Assembly (NCBI RefSeq): GCF_018918345.1
Contig: NZ_JAHLQI010000001.1
Location: 1-64,000 of the forward strand
Length of the DNA stretch: 64,000 bases
DNA from: Butyricicoccus intestinisimiae
GTDB taxonomy: Bacteria > Bacillota > Clostridia > Oscillospirales > Butyricicoccaceae
Direction of reading: 5' to 3'
Each line of letters starts with the position of its first letter. The stretch's first letter is position 1. A program made the translations under genes and the position numbers. This document shows positions 18,194-27,419 of the stretch, one piece after another. The notes under the pieces are model-generated. The model was not told the origin of the DNA. It saw only the letters and a list, made by a program, of their open reading frames with translations, and made no database searches.

Positions 18194-18226
18194 GGAGCCG
18201 ATACGATGTGTGTCGGCTCTTTTTTC
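18194..18226 (+). terminator. Terminator after the DUF1858 gene
   Basis: GAGCCGA (18195-18201) pairs with TCGGCTC (18213-18219), followed by seven T. Confidence 0.8.
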
Positions 18227-18242
18227 TACAGAAAGGAACGCT

Positions 18243-18953
18243 ATGCAGGAAAATCGCATGCATTTGACACCGCGGCTGCGCACCATTATGCAGCAGGTGC
18301 CGGAAGGCGCACGGTTGGCGGACATCGGGACAGATCACGCACTGATTCCGACGGCGCTGCTGCGCCGCGGTGTGATTCAAAGCGCCATTGCGTCGGATTT
18401 GCGCGAGGGGCCGCTGGACAGCGCTGCGCGCACGGCAAAACAATTTGAGGTGGAGCACAAGCTTTCTCTGCGTCTGGGCGGCGGACTGCAGACGGTAAAA
18501 CCCGACGAAGCAGATACCATCGTTATCGCCGGCATGGGCGGCGAGACCATTGCGCAGATTTTGGCGGATGACGCGTGGGCGCTGGACGGAGCGCATTTGC
18601 TGCTGCTGCAGGCTATGACTGCACAGCCGTATTTGCGGCAGTATCTCGCGGCGCATGGCGGTGTCATTCAAAAAGAGTCGTTGTGCCGAGAGGGACAGCG
18701 CATATACACGGTTATGACTGTCGTTGGCGGCGGAAAGCGGGAACAGAAAAAACTGTCCGCGTGCTGCATTTCGGATGCGCTGCTGTGCGATCCGATGGCG
18801 GAAGAATACATACACAAGCTGCTGCATCGAGAGCAAAAAATTGCGCATTCTCTGGAAACAGCCAAGCATCAAAAACCAGAGAAGCTGCACATGCATCGGG
18901 AAATGATTGCGGTGCTCTCGCAGGCATTACACGCGCTGGGAAAGGACGATTAG
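18243..18953 (+). CDS. trmK: tRNA (adenine(22)-N1)-methyltransferase
   Basis: A 236-residue class I SAM-dependent methyltransferase of the TrmK family. The SAM-binding loop is RLADIGTDHALIPTALLRRG (about 23-42), and VIAGMGGETIAQIL (about 98-111) is the family-specific motif IV region. The C-terminal half is a helical coiled region. It methylates A22 in the D-loop of tRNA. GAAAGGA precedes the ATG. The Nif3-like gene begins one base after its stop (TAGTATG), the common arrangement of this pair in Firmicutes. Confidence 0.93.
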   Translation: MQENRMHLTPRLRTIMQQVPEGARLADIGTDHALIPTALLRRGVIQSAIASDLREGPLDSAARTAKQFEVEHKLSLRLGGGLQTVKPDEADTIVIAGMGGETIAQILADDAWALDGAHLLLLQAMTAQPYLRQYLAAHGGVIQKESLCREGQRIYTVMTVVGGGKREQKKLSACCISDALLCDPMAEEYIHKLLHREQKIAHSLETAKHQKPEKLHMHREMIAVLSQALHALGKDD

Positions 18954-18954
18954 T

Positions 18955-19731
18955 ATGATTCAGGTAAAACAGATTTTACACTGTCTGGAACAGGCAGCGC
19001 CGTATGAGTTGGCGGAGCACTGGGACAATGTCGGCTTGTTGGTCGGAGATCCAGAGGCGCGTGTGGAAGGCGTGCTGTGCGCGCTGGACATCACGGAAAC
19101 CGTGGTAGAGGAAGCGGCAGAGCGCGGCTGCAATGTGATTGTGGCGCATCATCCGGTCATTTTTACTTCGGTAAGCCGTGTGACTGCCGATACCGTCACT
19201 GGACGCATTGTCATCTCTATGATTCAGAAGGGCATTTCCGGCATTTGCATGCACACCAATATGGATTGCGCGGATGCCGGTGTCAATGATTTGCTCGCAG
19301 CATCGCTGGGTCTTACCGATGTCGTAAACATGGGCGCAGGCGAAGGCGGCAACCTCGGCCGCGTCGGCAATCTGCCGCGCCCGATGACGCTGGAGCAGTT
19401 TGCACAGCACGTCAAGCTGTCTCTGGATGCCGGCGGTGTTCGCGTGGCAGACGGCGGAAAAATGGTGCGGCGAGTCGCTGTCGGCGGTGGTGCCTGCGGT
19501 AAGATGATGGATGAAGCGGTTGCCAAGGGGGCAGACACGTTTGTCATCGGCGACTGCAGCTATGATATTATGATGCGTGCGCACGACATCGGATTGAATC
19601 TGCTGGATGCCGGACATTTTCCGACGGAAAATCCAGTTGCACGTGGATTCCGCGACTTGGTTGCAGAACATTTTCCGGATGTACCCGTCTATGTATCTCA
19701 GCAGCACAAGGATTGCATTACATTTTATTAA
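18955..19731 (+). CDS. Nif3-like dinuclear metal-centre protein
   Basis: A 258-residue member of the NIF3/YqfO family. EHWDNVGLLVGD near the N-terminus, VAHHPVIF (metal-binding histidines), HTNMDCADAGVND and the C-terminal DAGHFPTENPV together form the dinuclear metal site. This is the short form without the inserted CutA-like domain. Some relatives are GTP cyclohydrolase I type 2-like, but the cellular role is unsettled. It is tightly coupled to trmK. Confidence 0.92.
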   Translation: MIQVKQILHCLEQAAPYELAEHWDNVGLLVGDPEARVEGVLCALDITETVVEEAAERGCNVIVAHHPVIFTSVSRVTADTVTGRIVISMIQKGISGICMHTNMDCADAGVNDLLAASLGLTDVVNMGAGEGGNLGRVGNLPRPMTLEQFAQHVKLSLDAGGVRVADGGKMVRRVAVGGGACGKMMDEAVAKGADTFVIGDCSYDIMMRAHDIGLNLLDAGHFPTENPVARGFRDLVAEHFPDVPVYVSQQHKDCITFY

Positions 19732-19737
19732 AACAAA

Positions 19738-19764
19738 AAGAACCGCGGCACAGCTGCGGTTCTT
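19738..19764. terminator. Terminator between Nif3 and aldehyde dehydrogenase genes
   Basis: AAGAACCGC (19738-19746) pairs perfectly with GCGGTTCTT (19756-19764). It sits between convergent genes and has T or A runs on both sides. Confidence 0.75.
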
Positions 19765-19770
19765 GCATTG

Positions 19771-21150
19771 TCAGTGTAAAAATAGACGCACGAGATGGGA
19801 ATAGCTCTTGCGATAGGGCTGATAGCGCATCGGCAAATCCAGCCAGGTTTTCTTGTCTACGATGCTTTTTCTGTGTGAAAACGTTTCGAAGCCGGTCTTT
19901 CCGTGATAGGCACCCATGCCGCTGGCGCCGACACCGCCAAAGCCTATGTGCGGTGTTGCTAAATGGATGATGGTGTCATTGATGCAGCCGCCGCCAAACG
20001 AGCAGGTTTCTGTGATATGCCGGATGGTCTTTTTGTCCTCGGAAAACAGGTACAGCGCGAGCGGGTGCGGATGGCTGTTGATGACCGTGAGTGCCTCGTC
20101 CAGCGAACCATACGTCAAGATGGGAAGAATCGGCCCGAAAATTTCTTCCTGCATCACGGGATCGTCCCATGTGACATCGGTCAGAATGGTGGGGCTGATG
20201 CGGTGCTGCTCCGGCTGGAATTTGCCGCCATAGACCAGCTTATTTCGGTCAATGAGACGGGAAATTCGGTCAAAATGCTTTTGATTGATGATTTTTCCGT
20301 ATTTGGGATTACACAGAGCATCCGCGCCGAATTGACGGCGGATTTCGCGCATGAGTGCTTTTACCAGCGCATCGCGCACGCGTGCATCGCAGTAAATATA
20401 ATCCGGTGCGACGCAGGTTTGTCCGCAGTTTAAGAATTTGCCGAACACAATGCGGCGCGCGGCGCGTGCGATGTTGGCGGTGCGGTCCACAATGACCGGA
20501 CTTTTGCCGCCGAGCTCCAATGTACAGGGCGTCAAATGTGCCGCCGCACGGCGGAGCACCTCTCTGCCGACCGCTTGACTGCCGGTAAAGAAAATGTGGT
20601 CAAAGACTTCGTCCAATAGATGCCGGTTTTGCTCTCTGCCGCCGGTCACGACAGCGACGTACTGCGGGGCAAAGCATGCGGACAAAATGGTCTGTATCAC
20701 AGCACTGGTGCAGGGAGAATAGGCGCTCGGTTTGACGATTGCGGTATTTCCGGCGGCAATCGCGTCGATGAGCGGATCGAGAGTCAACAGAAACGGATAG
20801 TTCCAAGGGCTCATGATGAGCACCACACCGAGAGGGGACGCCTTGGTATAGCTGCGGGCGGCGAACTGTGCCAACGGCGTACGGACGCGATGCTCCTTGG
20901 CGTAGATGCCGGTATGGCGGAGCATAAATGTCAATTCATCCAAAACCATGCCGATTTCGCACAAATAGCTTTCCTCGGAGCTTTTGCCAAGATCTTGATA
21001 TAGGGCGCGCGCAATGTCTGCTTCATGCCGGACAATGGCGGCCTTGAGTCTGCGCAGCGCATCCAGCCGGATGCCGACAGGCAGCGTTGCGCCGCTGGAA
21101 AAATAGCTGCGCTGTGCGGAGACAATTTTGTGAATCTGTTCCGGTTTCAT
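19771..21150 (-). CDS. Aldehyde dehydrogenase (NAD(P)-dependent, class 3-like)
   Basis: A 459-residue ALDH, short like the class 3/YwdH branch. MSPWNYPFLLTLDPLIDAIAAGNTAIVKPS is the cofactor-binding stretch, ELGGKSPV carries the general-base Glu, and GKFLNCGQTCVAPDY carries the catalytic Cys. The C-terminus GVGASGMGAYHGKTGFETFSHRKS is typical. It oxidises aldehydes to acids; the aldehyde is unknown. The ATG at 21150 follows GGAGGGAGT. It is a single gene with its own start region facing rqcH. Confidence 0.92.
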   Translation of the reverse strand: MKPEQIHKIVSAQRSYFSSGATLPVGIRLDALRRLKAAIVRHEADIARALYQDLGKSSEESYLCEIGMVLDELTFMLRHTGIYAKEHRVRTPLAQFAARSYTKASPLGVVLIMSPWNYPFLLTLDPLIDAIAAGNTAIVKPSAYSPCTSAVIQTILSACFAPQYVAVVTGGREQNRHLLDEVFDHIFFTGSQAVGREVLRRAAAHLTPCTLELGGKSPVIVDRTANIARAARRIVFGKFLNCGQTCVAPDYIYCDARVRDALVKALMREIRRQFGADALCNPKYGKIINQKHFDRISRLIDRNKLVYGGKFQPEQHRISPTILTDVTWDDPVMQEEIFGPILPILTYGSLDEALTVINSHPHPLALYLFSEDKKTIRHITETCSFGGGCINDTIIHLATPHIGFGGVGASGMGAYHGKTGFETFSHRKSIVDKKTWLDLPMRYQPYRKSYSHLVRLFLH

Positions 21151-21233
21151 AGGACTCCCTCCAACAGGTTTCTAGCTGCATTGATGATAGCACAAGATGT
21201 CCGCGGCGTCAAACGAATCTAGAACGGGATGCC

Positions 21234-21263
21234 TTGACATGATGTTGTGTGGTCAAGTATAAT
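21234..21263 (+). promoter_or_regulatory. Promoter of rqcH
   Basis: TTGACA (21234-21239) and TATAAT (21258-21263) with an 18-base spacer. The spacer is bracketed by an inverted repeat CTTGAC/GTCAAG (21233-21238 and 21252-21257). Confidence 0.75.
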
Positions 21264-21300
21264 TTTATGTGAAAAAGATTACGAATAAAGGAGTAAGCGT

Positions 21301-23076
21301 ATGCCTTTAGATGCTGTGTGCCTGCTGGCGACCGTGCGGGAAATCAATGCCCGCACGGCAGAAGGACGCATTGATAAAATTTACCAGCCGGAGCGCGATG
21401 AGATTGTTTTGTCGATCCGGCTGATGCGCGGAAGCGTCAAGCTGCTGCTGTCTGCCGGTGCAGGCTCTCCGCGCATGCACTTTATTGAAAAAGGACGGGA
21501 AAACCCATCCGCACCGCCGATGTTTTGTATGCTGCTGCGCAAGCACCTGCAGGGCGCCAAAATTGTGTCGGTTGTATCGCCGGATATGGAGCGTATGGCG
21601 ATTATCACCTGTGATACCGTTGACGAGATGGGCGTTCCGAGCAAAAAGTATTTGGCTGTCGAACTGATGGGCAAATATTCCAATGTCATTTTGTACGACG
21701 CGGACGGGCGCATTCTCGATGCACTCAAACGTGTCGACGGTGATACCTCCGGCAAGCGGCAGGTTCTCCCGGGGCTGTTTTACCGCATGCCGCCACCGCA
21801 GGACAAATTGAATTTGCTGGAAATTTCACCGGCAGGTGTCGCGGCAGCCATTCGAGCCGCAGAGGAAGAAACCGGCGTGGATCGCTGGCTGCTGAATCAT
21901 TTTAAGGGCTTGTCTCCGCTTGTCTGCAGAGAACTGGCATGCCGTGCCTGCGGAGAGACCGAAAAGCCGATGCACGCTTTGACGGATGGAGAGCGCGGCA
22001 GTCTGGCGGATGTGCTGGCGGATTTTGTACAGATGATTGAGAAAAATCGCCTCAAACCGTACCTGCTCACAAAGCGTGCAGACGGAACGGTCTTTGACTT
22101 TACGGTCATGCCGGTCAAGCAGTACGGAGATCTGATGCAAAACACGCAGGCAGACAGCTTTTCACAGATGCTTGCGGATTTTTATGAGAAAAAGAGCAAT
22201 ACCGAGCGCATTCGACACCATGCGGCGAATATGACGCACACCCTGCAGAATGCGCGCGACCGCATGCGCCGCAAGCTGGCTGCACAGCGCAAAGAACTAT
22301 CTGATTCCCAAAATCGCGACAAATTCAAGCGGCGCGGCGATTTGATTACCGCCAATTTGTATCAGATTGAGCAGGGCGCGCGCAAAGTAAAAGTCATTGA
22401 CTATTACGATCCGGCGTGTCCGGAGGTCGAACTGAATTTGGATGCGCGCCTGACGCCGCAGCAAAATGCACAGCGGCAGTTTAAGCTGTATACAAAGGCG
22501 AAAAATGCCGAGGAGCATTTGACGCAGCAGATTGCGCAGGGCGAACAGGAGCTGGAATATCTGGACAGCGTGCTGGAAGCGATTACCGAGGCGGAAAATT
22601 TGACGGATTTGGCGCAGATTCACGAAGAACTGGTCAAGACCGGCTATCTGTCCGCCAAGCAGGACAAGAAAAAACGCCGCAACGCAAAGCCTGTTCAGGG
22701 CAAGCCGTTTCACTACAGGACAAGCGACGGGTTTGACGTTTTTGCCGGCAAAAATAATATACAAAACGATTTGCTGACGCTGAAAACCGCATTTAAGCGG
22801 GATATGTGGTTCCACACGCAAAAGATTCACGGTTCGCATGTTATTTTGGTTTGTGACGGGCGGGAGCCGACGGATGAGGCGATGACCGAGGCGGCAGAGA
22901 TTGCGGCATGGCATTCGCAGGCGCGGGGTTCTTCGCAGGTTCCGGTGGATTATTCGCAGGTGCGCAACATCAAAAAACCAAACGGTGCAAAGCCGGGCAT
23001 GGTGATTTATCATACCCATCAAACAGCATACGTCACACCGGATGAGAAAAAAATCGAAAAACTGCGTGTGGAGTGA
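21301..23076 (+). CDS. rqcH: Ribosome quality control protein RqcH (NFACT family)
   Basis: A 591-residue NFACT protein, the bacterial Rqc2/NEMF homologue, often labelled fibronectin-binding protein. It adds C-terminal alanine tails to stalled nascent chains on 50S subunits. NFACT-N is at residues 1 to about 180 (DGRIDKIYQPERDEI-like start), followed by helix-hairpin-helix and coiled-coil regions (to about 440), and NFACT-R with KRDMWFHTQKIHGSHVIL near residues 500-517. AAAGGAG precedes the ATG. No signal peptide is present, in keeping with a cytosolic role. Confidence 0.93.
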   Translation: MPLDAVCLLATVREINARTAEGRIDKIYQPERDEIVLSIRLMRGSVKLLLSAGAGSPRMHFIEKGRENPSAPPMFCMLLRKHLQGAKIVSVVSPDMERMAIITCDTVDEMGVPSKKYLAVELMGKYSNVILYDADGRILDALKRVDGDTSGKRQVLPGLFYRMPPPQDKLNLLEISPAGVAAAIRAAEEETGVDRWLLNHFKGLSPLVCRELACRACGETEKPMHALTDGERGSLADVLADFVQMIEKNRLKPYLLTKRADGTVFDFTVMPVKQYGDLMQNTQADSFSQMLADFYEKKSNTERIRHHAANMTHTLQNARDRMRRKLAAQRKELSDSQNRDKFKRRGDLITANLYQIEQGARKVKVIDYYDPACPEVELNLDARLTPQQNAQRQFKLYTKAKNAEEHLTQQIAQGEQELEYLDSVLEAITEAENLTDLAQIHEELVKTGYLSAKQDKKKRRNAKPVQGKPFHYRTSDGFDVFAGKNNIQNDLLTLKTAFKRDMWFHTQKIHGSHVILVCDGREPTDEAMTEAAEIAAWHSQARGSSQVPVDYSQVRNIKKPNGAKPGMVIYHTHQTAYVTPDEKKIEKLRVE

Positions 23077-23085
23077 GAAAAACGC

Positions 23086-23114
23086 TTGTTGTTTTGGCAC
23101 AAGTGTGTCATAAT
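23086..23114 (+). promoter_or_regulatory. Probable guaA promoter
   Basis: TTGTTG (23086-23091) and CATAAT (23109-23114) with a 17-base spacer. The leader to the start codon is only about 35 bases, so there is no room for a guanine riboswitch. Confidence 0.5.
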
Positions 23115-23152
23115 AAATAATATATTGAATTCACAAAAAAGGAGTCGTACAG

Positions 23153-24712
23153 ATGCAAAAGCAAGAGCTTGTTGTAATTCTTGACTTTGGCGGACAGTAC
23201 AATCAGTTGATTGCCCGCAGAGTAAGAGAATGTAATGTATACTGTGAGATTAAGCCGTATACGACCCCGTTGGAAGAGATTAAGGCGCTGCATCCGAAGG
23301 GCATTATCTTTACCGGCGGCCCGAACTCTGTCTTTGATATGAGTTCTCCGCACTATACCAAGGAGATTCTGGAGATCGGCGTGCCGATTCTCGGTATCTG
23401 CTATGGCTGTCAGCTCATCGCGTGGATGGGTGACGGCGAAGTAAAGACCGCACCGGTATCCGAGTACGGCAAGATTGAGCTGCAGGTAACCGATCCGGCA
23501 TCTGCGCTGTTCCGCGATGTGCCGGAGACCTCCATTGTATGGATGAGTCATACCGACTACATTGCTACACCGCCGGAAGGCTATCAGATTGTTGGCAAGA
23601 CCAACGATTGCCCGTGTGCTGCCATGCAGAACACCGAAAAGAAAATCTATGCGGTACAGTTCCATCCGGAAGTAACCCATTCCGAGTACGGCAAGCAGAT
23701 TCTGCGCAACTTCCTGTATGAAGTGTGTGCATGCTCCGGCGACTGGGTGATGGATAACTTTATTGAGAACACGGTTGCTGCTCTGCGCGAAAAGATTGGC
23801 GATAAGAAGGTTATTCTTGGTCTGTCCGGCGGCGTAGACAGCTCGGTAGCAGCCGGCCTGCTGTCCCGTGCTGTTGGCAAGCAGCTGACCTGCGTGTTTG
23901 TCGATCAGGGTCTGATGCGCAAGGACGAGGGTGACTTTGTCGAGCAGACATTCACGACCATGTTTGACATGAACTTTGTGCGCGTCAATTGCGGCGAGCT
24001 GTTTATGTCCAAGCTCAAGGGCGTGACGGATCCGGAAGAAAAGCGTAAGATTATTGGCACGGAGTTTTACAAGGTATTCTGGAATGAGATTCGCGGTCAG
24101 GCAGAGGATGGATTCTTTGCACAGGGCACGATTTATCCGGATCGCATTGAGTCCGGCAAGGGCAAGAGCGACGGCAAGGCAAATACTGCTGTCATCAAGA
24201 CCCACCACAACATGGCGAAAATGCCGGATGACATTCAGTTCCTCGGTGTCATTGAACCGCTGGGCGATTTGTTCAAGGATGAAGTGCGCGAAGTAGGCGA
24301 AAAGCTGGGTATCCCGCACGAGCTGGTATGGCGTCAGCCGTTCCCGGGTCCGGGTCTCGGCGTGCGCATTATTGGCGAAATCACCGCGGAAAAGGTCAAG
24401 ATTCTGCAGGAAGCAGACTGGGTACTGCGTGATGAAATGTCCAAGAACGGCTATGAGTCTCAGCTGTCTCAGTTCTTCTGTGTTCTGCCGGGCGTCAACA
24501 CGGTTGGCGTTATGGGCGACCACAGAACCTATGACAATCTGGTTGCCATTCGCGCCGTTACCACGGACGACTTTATGACTGCGGATTGGGCAAAGATTCC
24601 GTATGATATTCTCGCAAAGGTATCCAACCGTATCACCAACGAGGTAGAGCACATCAACCGCGTTGTGTATGATATTACCTCTAAGCCGCCAGGAACGGTA
24701 GAGTGGGAATAA
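23153..24712 (+). CDS. guaA: GMP synthase (glutamine-hydrolysing)
   Basis: A 519-residue two-domain enzyme making GMP from XMP, ATP and glutamine. The class I glutaminase domain (residues 1 to about 200) shows the nucleophile in GICYGCQLI and the His-Glu pair in QFHPEVTHS. The ATP-pyrophosphatase domain has the P-loop LGLSGGVDSSVAA (about 223-235). The C-terminal dimerisation domain ends in RVVYDITSKPPGTVEWE, the standard ending. AAAGGAG lies upstream. A terminator follows at once. Confidence 0.97.
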   Translation: MQKQELVVILDFGGQYNQLIARRVRECNVYCEIKPYTTPLEEIKALHPKGIIFTGGPNSVFDMSSPHYTKEILEIGVPILGICYGCQLIAWMGDGEVKTAPVSEYGKIELQVTDPASALFRDVPETSIVWMSHTDYIATPPEGYQIVGKTNDCPCAAMQNTEKKIYAVQFHPEVTHSEYGKQILRNFLYEVCACSGDWVMDNFIENTVAALREKIGDKKVILGLSGGVDSSVAAGLLSRAVGKQLTCVFVDQGLMRKDEGDFVEQTFTTMFDMNFVRVNCGELFMSKLKGVTDPEEKRKIIGTEFYKVFWNEIRGQAEDGFFAQGTIYPDRIESGKGKSDGKANTAVIKTHHNMAKMPDDIQFLGVIEPLGDLFKDEVREVGEKLGIPHELVWRQPFPGPGLGVRIIGEITAEKVKILQEADWVLRDEMSKNGYESQLSQFFCVLPGVNTVGVMGDHRTYDNLVAIRAVTTDDFMTADWAKIPYDILAKVSNRITNEVEHINRVVYDITSKPPGTVEWE

Positions 24713-24731
24713 GTTCCTCAAAATAAACATC

Positions 24732-24764
24732 AAGACTGCTTTCTATTCAGAAGGCAGTCTTTTT
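24732..24764 (+). terminator. Terminator after guaA
   Basis: AAGACTGC (24732-24739) pairs with GCAGTCTT (24754-24761), followed by T residues, 20 bases after the stop. Confidence 0.85.
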
Positions 24765-24766
24765 AA

Positions 24767-25237
24767 ATTTATTGCAAAATGTGGAATAAAACCGCAAATA
24801 AAATAACGAAAGCGTTTCAAAAGCCAAAAACAGGCAGACGAAAGAAGACGGAATATATCCTAAAAAAATTCAAATAAGCGAATGTTTTTATAAATCACAG
24901 CAAATAGCTATGCGTTTGTAAAATAAACGCAAAATAAACATGAAAGAAAAGAGAAAGAAAAAGCCGAAAATTTAAATGAATATGGGTTAAAAAGTTATTT
25001 TAAATTCATTATTTCGGTATTTCGAACGAACATTCGATAAAACGGCATAGGGGGATGAAGCTAGAAGCATAAGGCACCGCTGTTTGAGACGGCAAACGAT
25101 ATTTTTTGTACATACAGTTTGAAAACTAACTATTTTTTACGATGAATACTTAGGGAAATTTGTATAAAATTGTAGTTTATTTTTAGATATGTTTCTGGAA
25201 GAAACTAAAAAGGGGCGGTGTGCTTATCTCTAAATGG
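24767..25237. other. AT-rich gene-free gap
   Basis: About 470 bases with no supported gene, RNA or long repeat. The stretch 24770-25020 is very rich in A and poor in C and G compared with the genes around it. A small hairpin (GTTTG/CAAAC) before a T run lies near 25083-25112 but is weak. The gap marks the left edge of the ligase/SLH block. Confidence 0.6.
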
Positions 25238-25266
25238 TTGACATTTGCTGTTGCAGACCGTATAAT
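25238..25266 (+). promoter_or_regulatory. Promoter of the first ligase gene
   Basis: TTGACA (25238-25243) and TATAAT (25261-25266) with a 17-base spacer, a near-perfect housekeeping promoter. The leader to the start codon is about 170 bases. It contains a possible five-codon ORF (GTG at 25315 after GGGGGGAAG) but no structure that I can name. Confidence 0.75.
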
Positions 25267-25442
25267 AATGATAACCATCATACGCGTAATTGTGAAAAGC
25301 GGGGGGAAGTTTTGTGAAGATTACGGTATGATTAGCAGAATATATGTTTTCCTACGCTTGTAGAAACGAATGAAATCGGATGATTTTGTCAGGATGCTCC
25401 GCTGTACAAGACACAAGGGGAATGATAAGGAGATTTTTACGA

Positions 25443-27185
25443 ATGAACGAAAGTAAACCAACGCAGACAGGTGTTCCGAGCGCAGACCGCCCGTGGATGC
25501 AGTACTATCCGCCGCAGCTGATTGAAAATCTGGAAATTCCAGAGCAGACCATTGGCGAATATCTGCGCGCACACTGCCCGGGAGACGATGTCGTTGCCAT
25601 GCATTACTATGGAAATGACATCACATGGAAGCAGCTGTTTGAGCAGGTTGATGCGACTGCACGCGGTCTGAAGGCGCTGGGTCTCGGTGAAGGCGATGCG
25701 ATTCCGACCTTCCTGCGCGCTGTGCCGGAATTTATCTATCTGTTGTTGGCAGCAGAAAAAATTGGCGCGTCGATTCTTTGCCGCGACAACACGCTGGAAG
25801 AAAACGTAGAAGCGGTTCGCCGCTCCGGCGCAAAGGTTATCTTTACGCAGGATTATCTCTCACAGAGAGAACTGAACTCATACCGTCACGGCTCGGAGAC
25901 GCAGATTGCGGTGCTGGTATCTCCGTACCGCAGCGCACATTACGCATCTATGCCGGCGCATATTCAAAAGTACATTGACAGCAACTATCCGGATAAGCCG
26001 GCATACGGCGGCAGAACCATGTCTTGGGATTGGATTCTTGAGATGGGCGAGAAGTATACCGGTCAAGTGGAAGCGCCGAGAGACATAGATCGTCCGCTGT
26101 TCCGCGCGTATACCAGCGGTTCGACCGGCCCGTCCAAGCAGGTTATTCATTCTGCACACACCATGATTGGCAATCTGCATCAGATGAATTTTTATGGTGC
26201 ATCGGACGAATTCCGCCCGACATGGCTGATGACGCAGCTGCCGCCTAGCTTGGTTGCTGTTGTTGTAGCGATGATGCTGCTGCCGCTGGCTTCCAACAAG
26301 CTGTTGATTCTGGATCCGTTCTGTGCTCCGGAAGATGTTGACCTGGAAATGATGCGGTATCGTCCGAATTGCTGGCCGCTGATTCCGATGTTTATCGAGA
26401 CCATCATGCGCAATGGCCGTGTGCCGGATGACTACGACATGTCTCATCTGTTCTCGACCGGCGCAGGCTGCGAGGCATTTAACAACAACCAGATGAAGCG
26501 TGCACAGAAGTTCCTGTATGACCACAATTGCAAGGCACAGTTCACCAGTGGTTACGGATGCAGTGAGGCAGGCTCCAATCTGACACTGCCGATGTCCTCC
26601 TATCCGCTTGGCAACGGTAATGTTGGCATTCCGATGCCGCTTTCTGTGATGTCGGTTTTCCGACCGGGCACGCATGAAGAACTGGGATACAATGAAATGG
26701 GCGAGATCTGTGTGACCGGACCGGGCAACATGATCGGTTACGATACAGCAAGAGCAACGGCTCGCGCACTGCAGAAGCACGATGACGGCCGCATCTGGCT
26801 GCACACCGGTGATATTGGATATATGAACGAAGACGGCGTTGTGTACGCGCTGACACGCGGCAGTGCACCGCGCTTTGGCTTCCCAGGCAAGGAGCTGGCA
26901 ACGCTTCCGATGGAGAATCGTCTGGCAGATGCAGAAATTGAAGGCATCAAGGACGAATTCTTTGTTATCATTCCGGATACCGAGCACAATCATCATTTCC
27001 TGCCGTATCTGTATGTCGTACTGGAAGATGGTTACACGATTGACGATATTAAGGATGATGTGGATGCCTGTCTGGATGATTACATGAAGCCGATGGACAT
27101 TTTCCAGCTTCCGGAACGTCCGTTCTTCCACTTCAAGACAAACCGCATTGGTTTGACGCAGGAACTGATTCATTCCGATTTATAA
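25443..27185 (+). CDS. AMP-forming acyl-CoA synthetase-like ligase, copy 1
   Basis: A 580-residue ANL-superfamily adenylate-forming enzyme. AYTSGSTGPSKQVIHS (about 222-237) is the phosphate-binding loop, TSGYGCSEAGS (about 368-378) is motif A5, and LHTGDIGYM (about 452-460) is motif A7. The C-terminal subdomain is divergent: there is no clear GRxKD hinge (the place reads TRGSAPRFG), and the usual catalytic lysine of motif A10 is not seen (FKTNRIGLTQ). No signal peptide. The acid substrate is unknown. AAGGAG precedes ATG 25443. A closely similar copy lies at 35847, with nearly identical DNA around the phosphate loop. Confidence 0.85.
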   Translation: MNESKPTQTGVPSADRPWMQYYPPQLIENLEIPEQTIGEYLRAHCPGDDVVAMHYYGNDITWKQLFEQVDATARGLKALGLGEGDAIPTFLRAVPEFIYLLLAAEKIGASILCRDNTLEENVEAVRRSGAKVIFTQDYLSQRELNSYRHGSETQIAVLVSPYRSAHYASMPAHIQKYIDSNYPDKPAYGGRTMSWDWILEMGEKYTGQVEAPRDIDRPLFRAYTSGSTGPSKQVIHSAHTMIGNLHQMNFYGASDEFRPTWLMTQLPPSLVAVVVAMMLLPLASNKLLILDPFCAPEDVDLEMMRYRPNCWPLIPMFIETIMRNGRVPDDYDMSHLFSTGAGCEAFNNNQMKRAQKFLYDHNCKAQFTSGYGCSEAGSNLTLPMSSYPLGNGNVGIPMPLSVMSVFRPGTHEELGYNEMGEICVTGPGNMIGYDTARATARALQKHDDGRIWLHTGDIGYMNEDGVVYALTRGSAPRFGFPGKELATLPMENRLADAEIEGIKDEFFVIIPDTEHNHHFLPYLYVVLEDGYTIDDIKDDVDACLDDYMKPMDIFQLPERPFFHFKTNRIGLTQELIHSDL

Positions 27186-27314
27186 TTGGCTCTTAGACCG
27201 CACAAATCCGGTCAGAAGCATATGATGAACAGCAAAAGGGCAGTGTGCGGCGCAGCGCGCTGCATATTGCCCCATCACTGGGAATACTCTAAAAACAAGA
27301 AAAGGGGTGTTACA

Positions 27315-27419
27315 TTGGCGCGTTTTCCAAAGGAAAACAAACCAACCAACGCAAGGGAAATGTATGATAAGGGAAGGGCACGTTCACAAATTTGGACAAA
27401 GATGGAGAAAAGATTATGA
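27315..27419 (+). CDS. 34-residue small ORF coupled to the SLH protein gene
   Basis: A TTG codon at 27315 follows AAAAGGGG (27300-27307) by seven bases and opens a 34-codon frame ending in TGA at 27417-27419, which overlaps the ATG of the giant gene by four bases (ATGA). The product (N-terminal MARFPKENKPTN, C-terminal QIWTKMEKRL) is basic and has no membrane segment or signal peptide. I recognise no family. It could be a real small protein or a translated leader that couples ribosomes to the next gene. The rest of the open frame back to 27186 lacks a start signal and is not included. Confidence 0.45.
   Translation: MARFPKENKPTNAREMYDKGRARSQIWTKMEKRL

Noticed and set aside
21233-21257. CTTGAC/GTCAAG inverted repeat as an operator of rqcH
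   Set aside because: One arm is simply part of the -35 box, and six-base arms at this distance arise easily by chance. I mention it only in the promoter entry.
23115-23152. Guanine riboswitch before guaA
   Set aside because: Only about 38 bases lie between promoter and start codon, too few for the aptamer.
27252-27263. Perfect palindrome GCAGCGCGCTGC after the first ligase
   Set aside because: It is a self-complementary 12-mer with no loop or T run, so it is not a terminator, and no second copy was noticed to suggest a binding site.
27186-27314. Upstream part of the 77-codon frame between the first ligase and the SLH gene
   Set aside because: It begins directly after the ligase stop without a ribosome binding site. 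Only the part from TTG 27315 has start signals.
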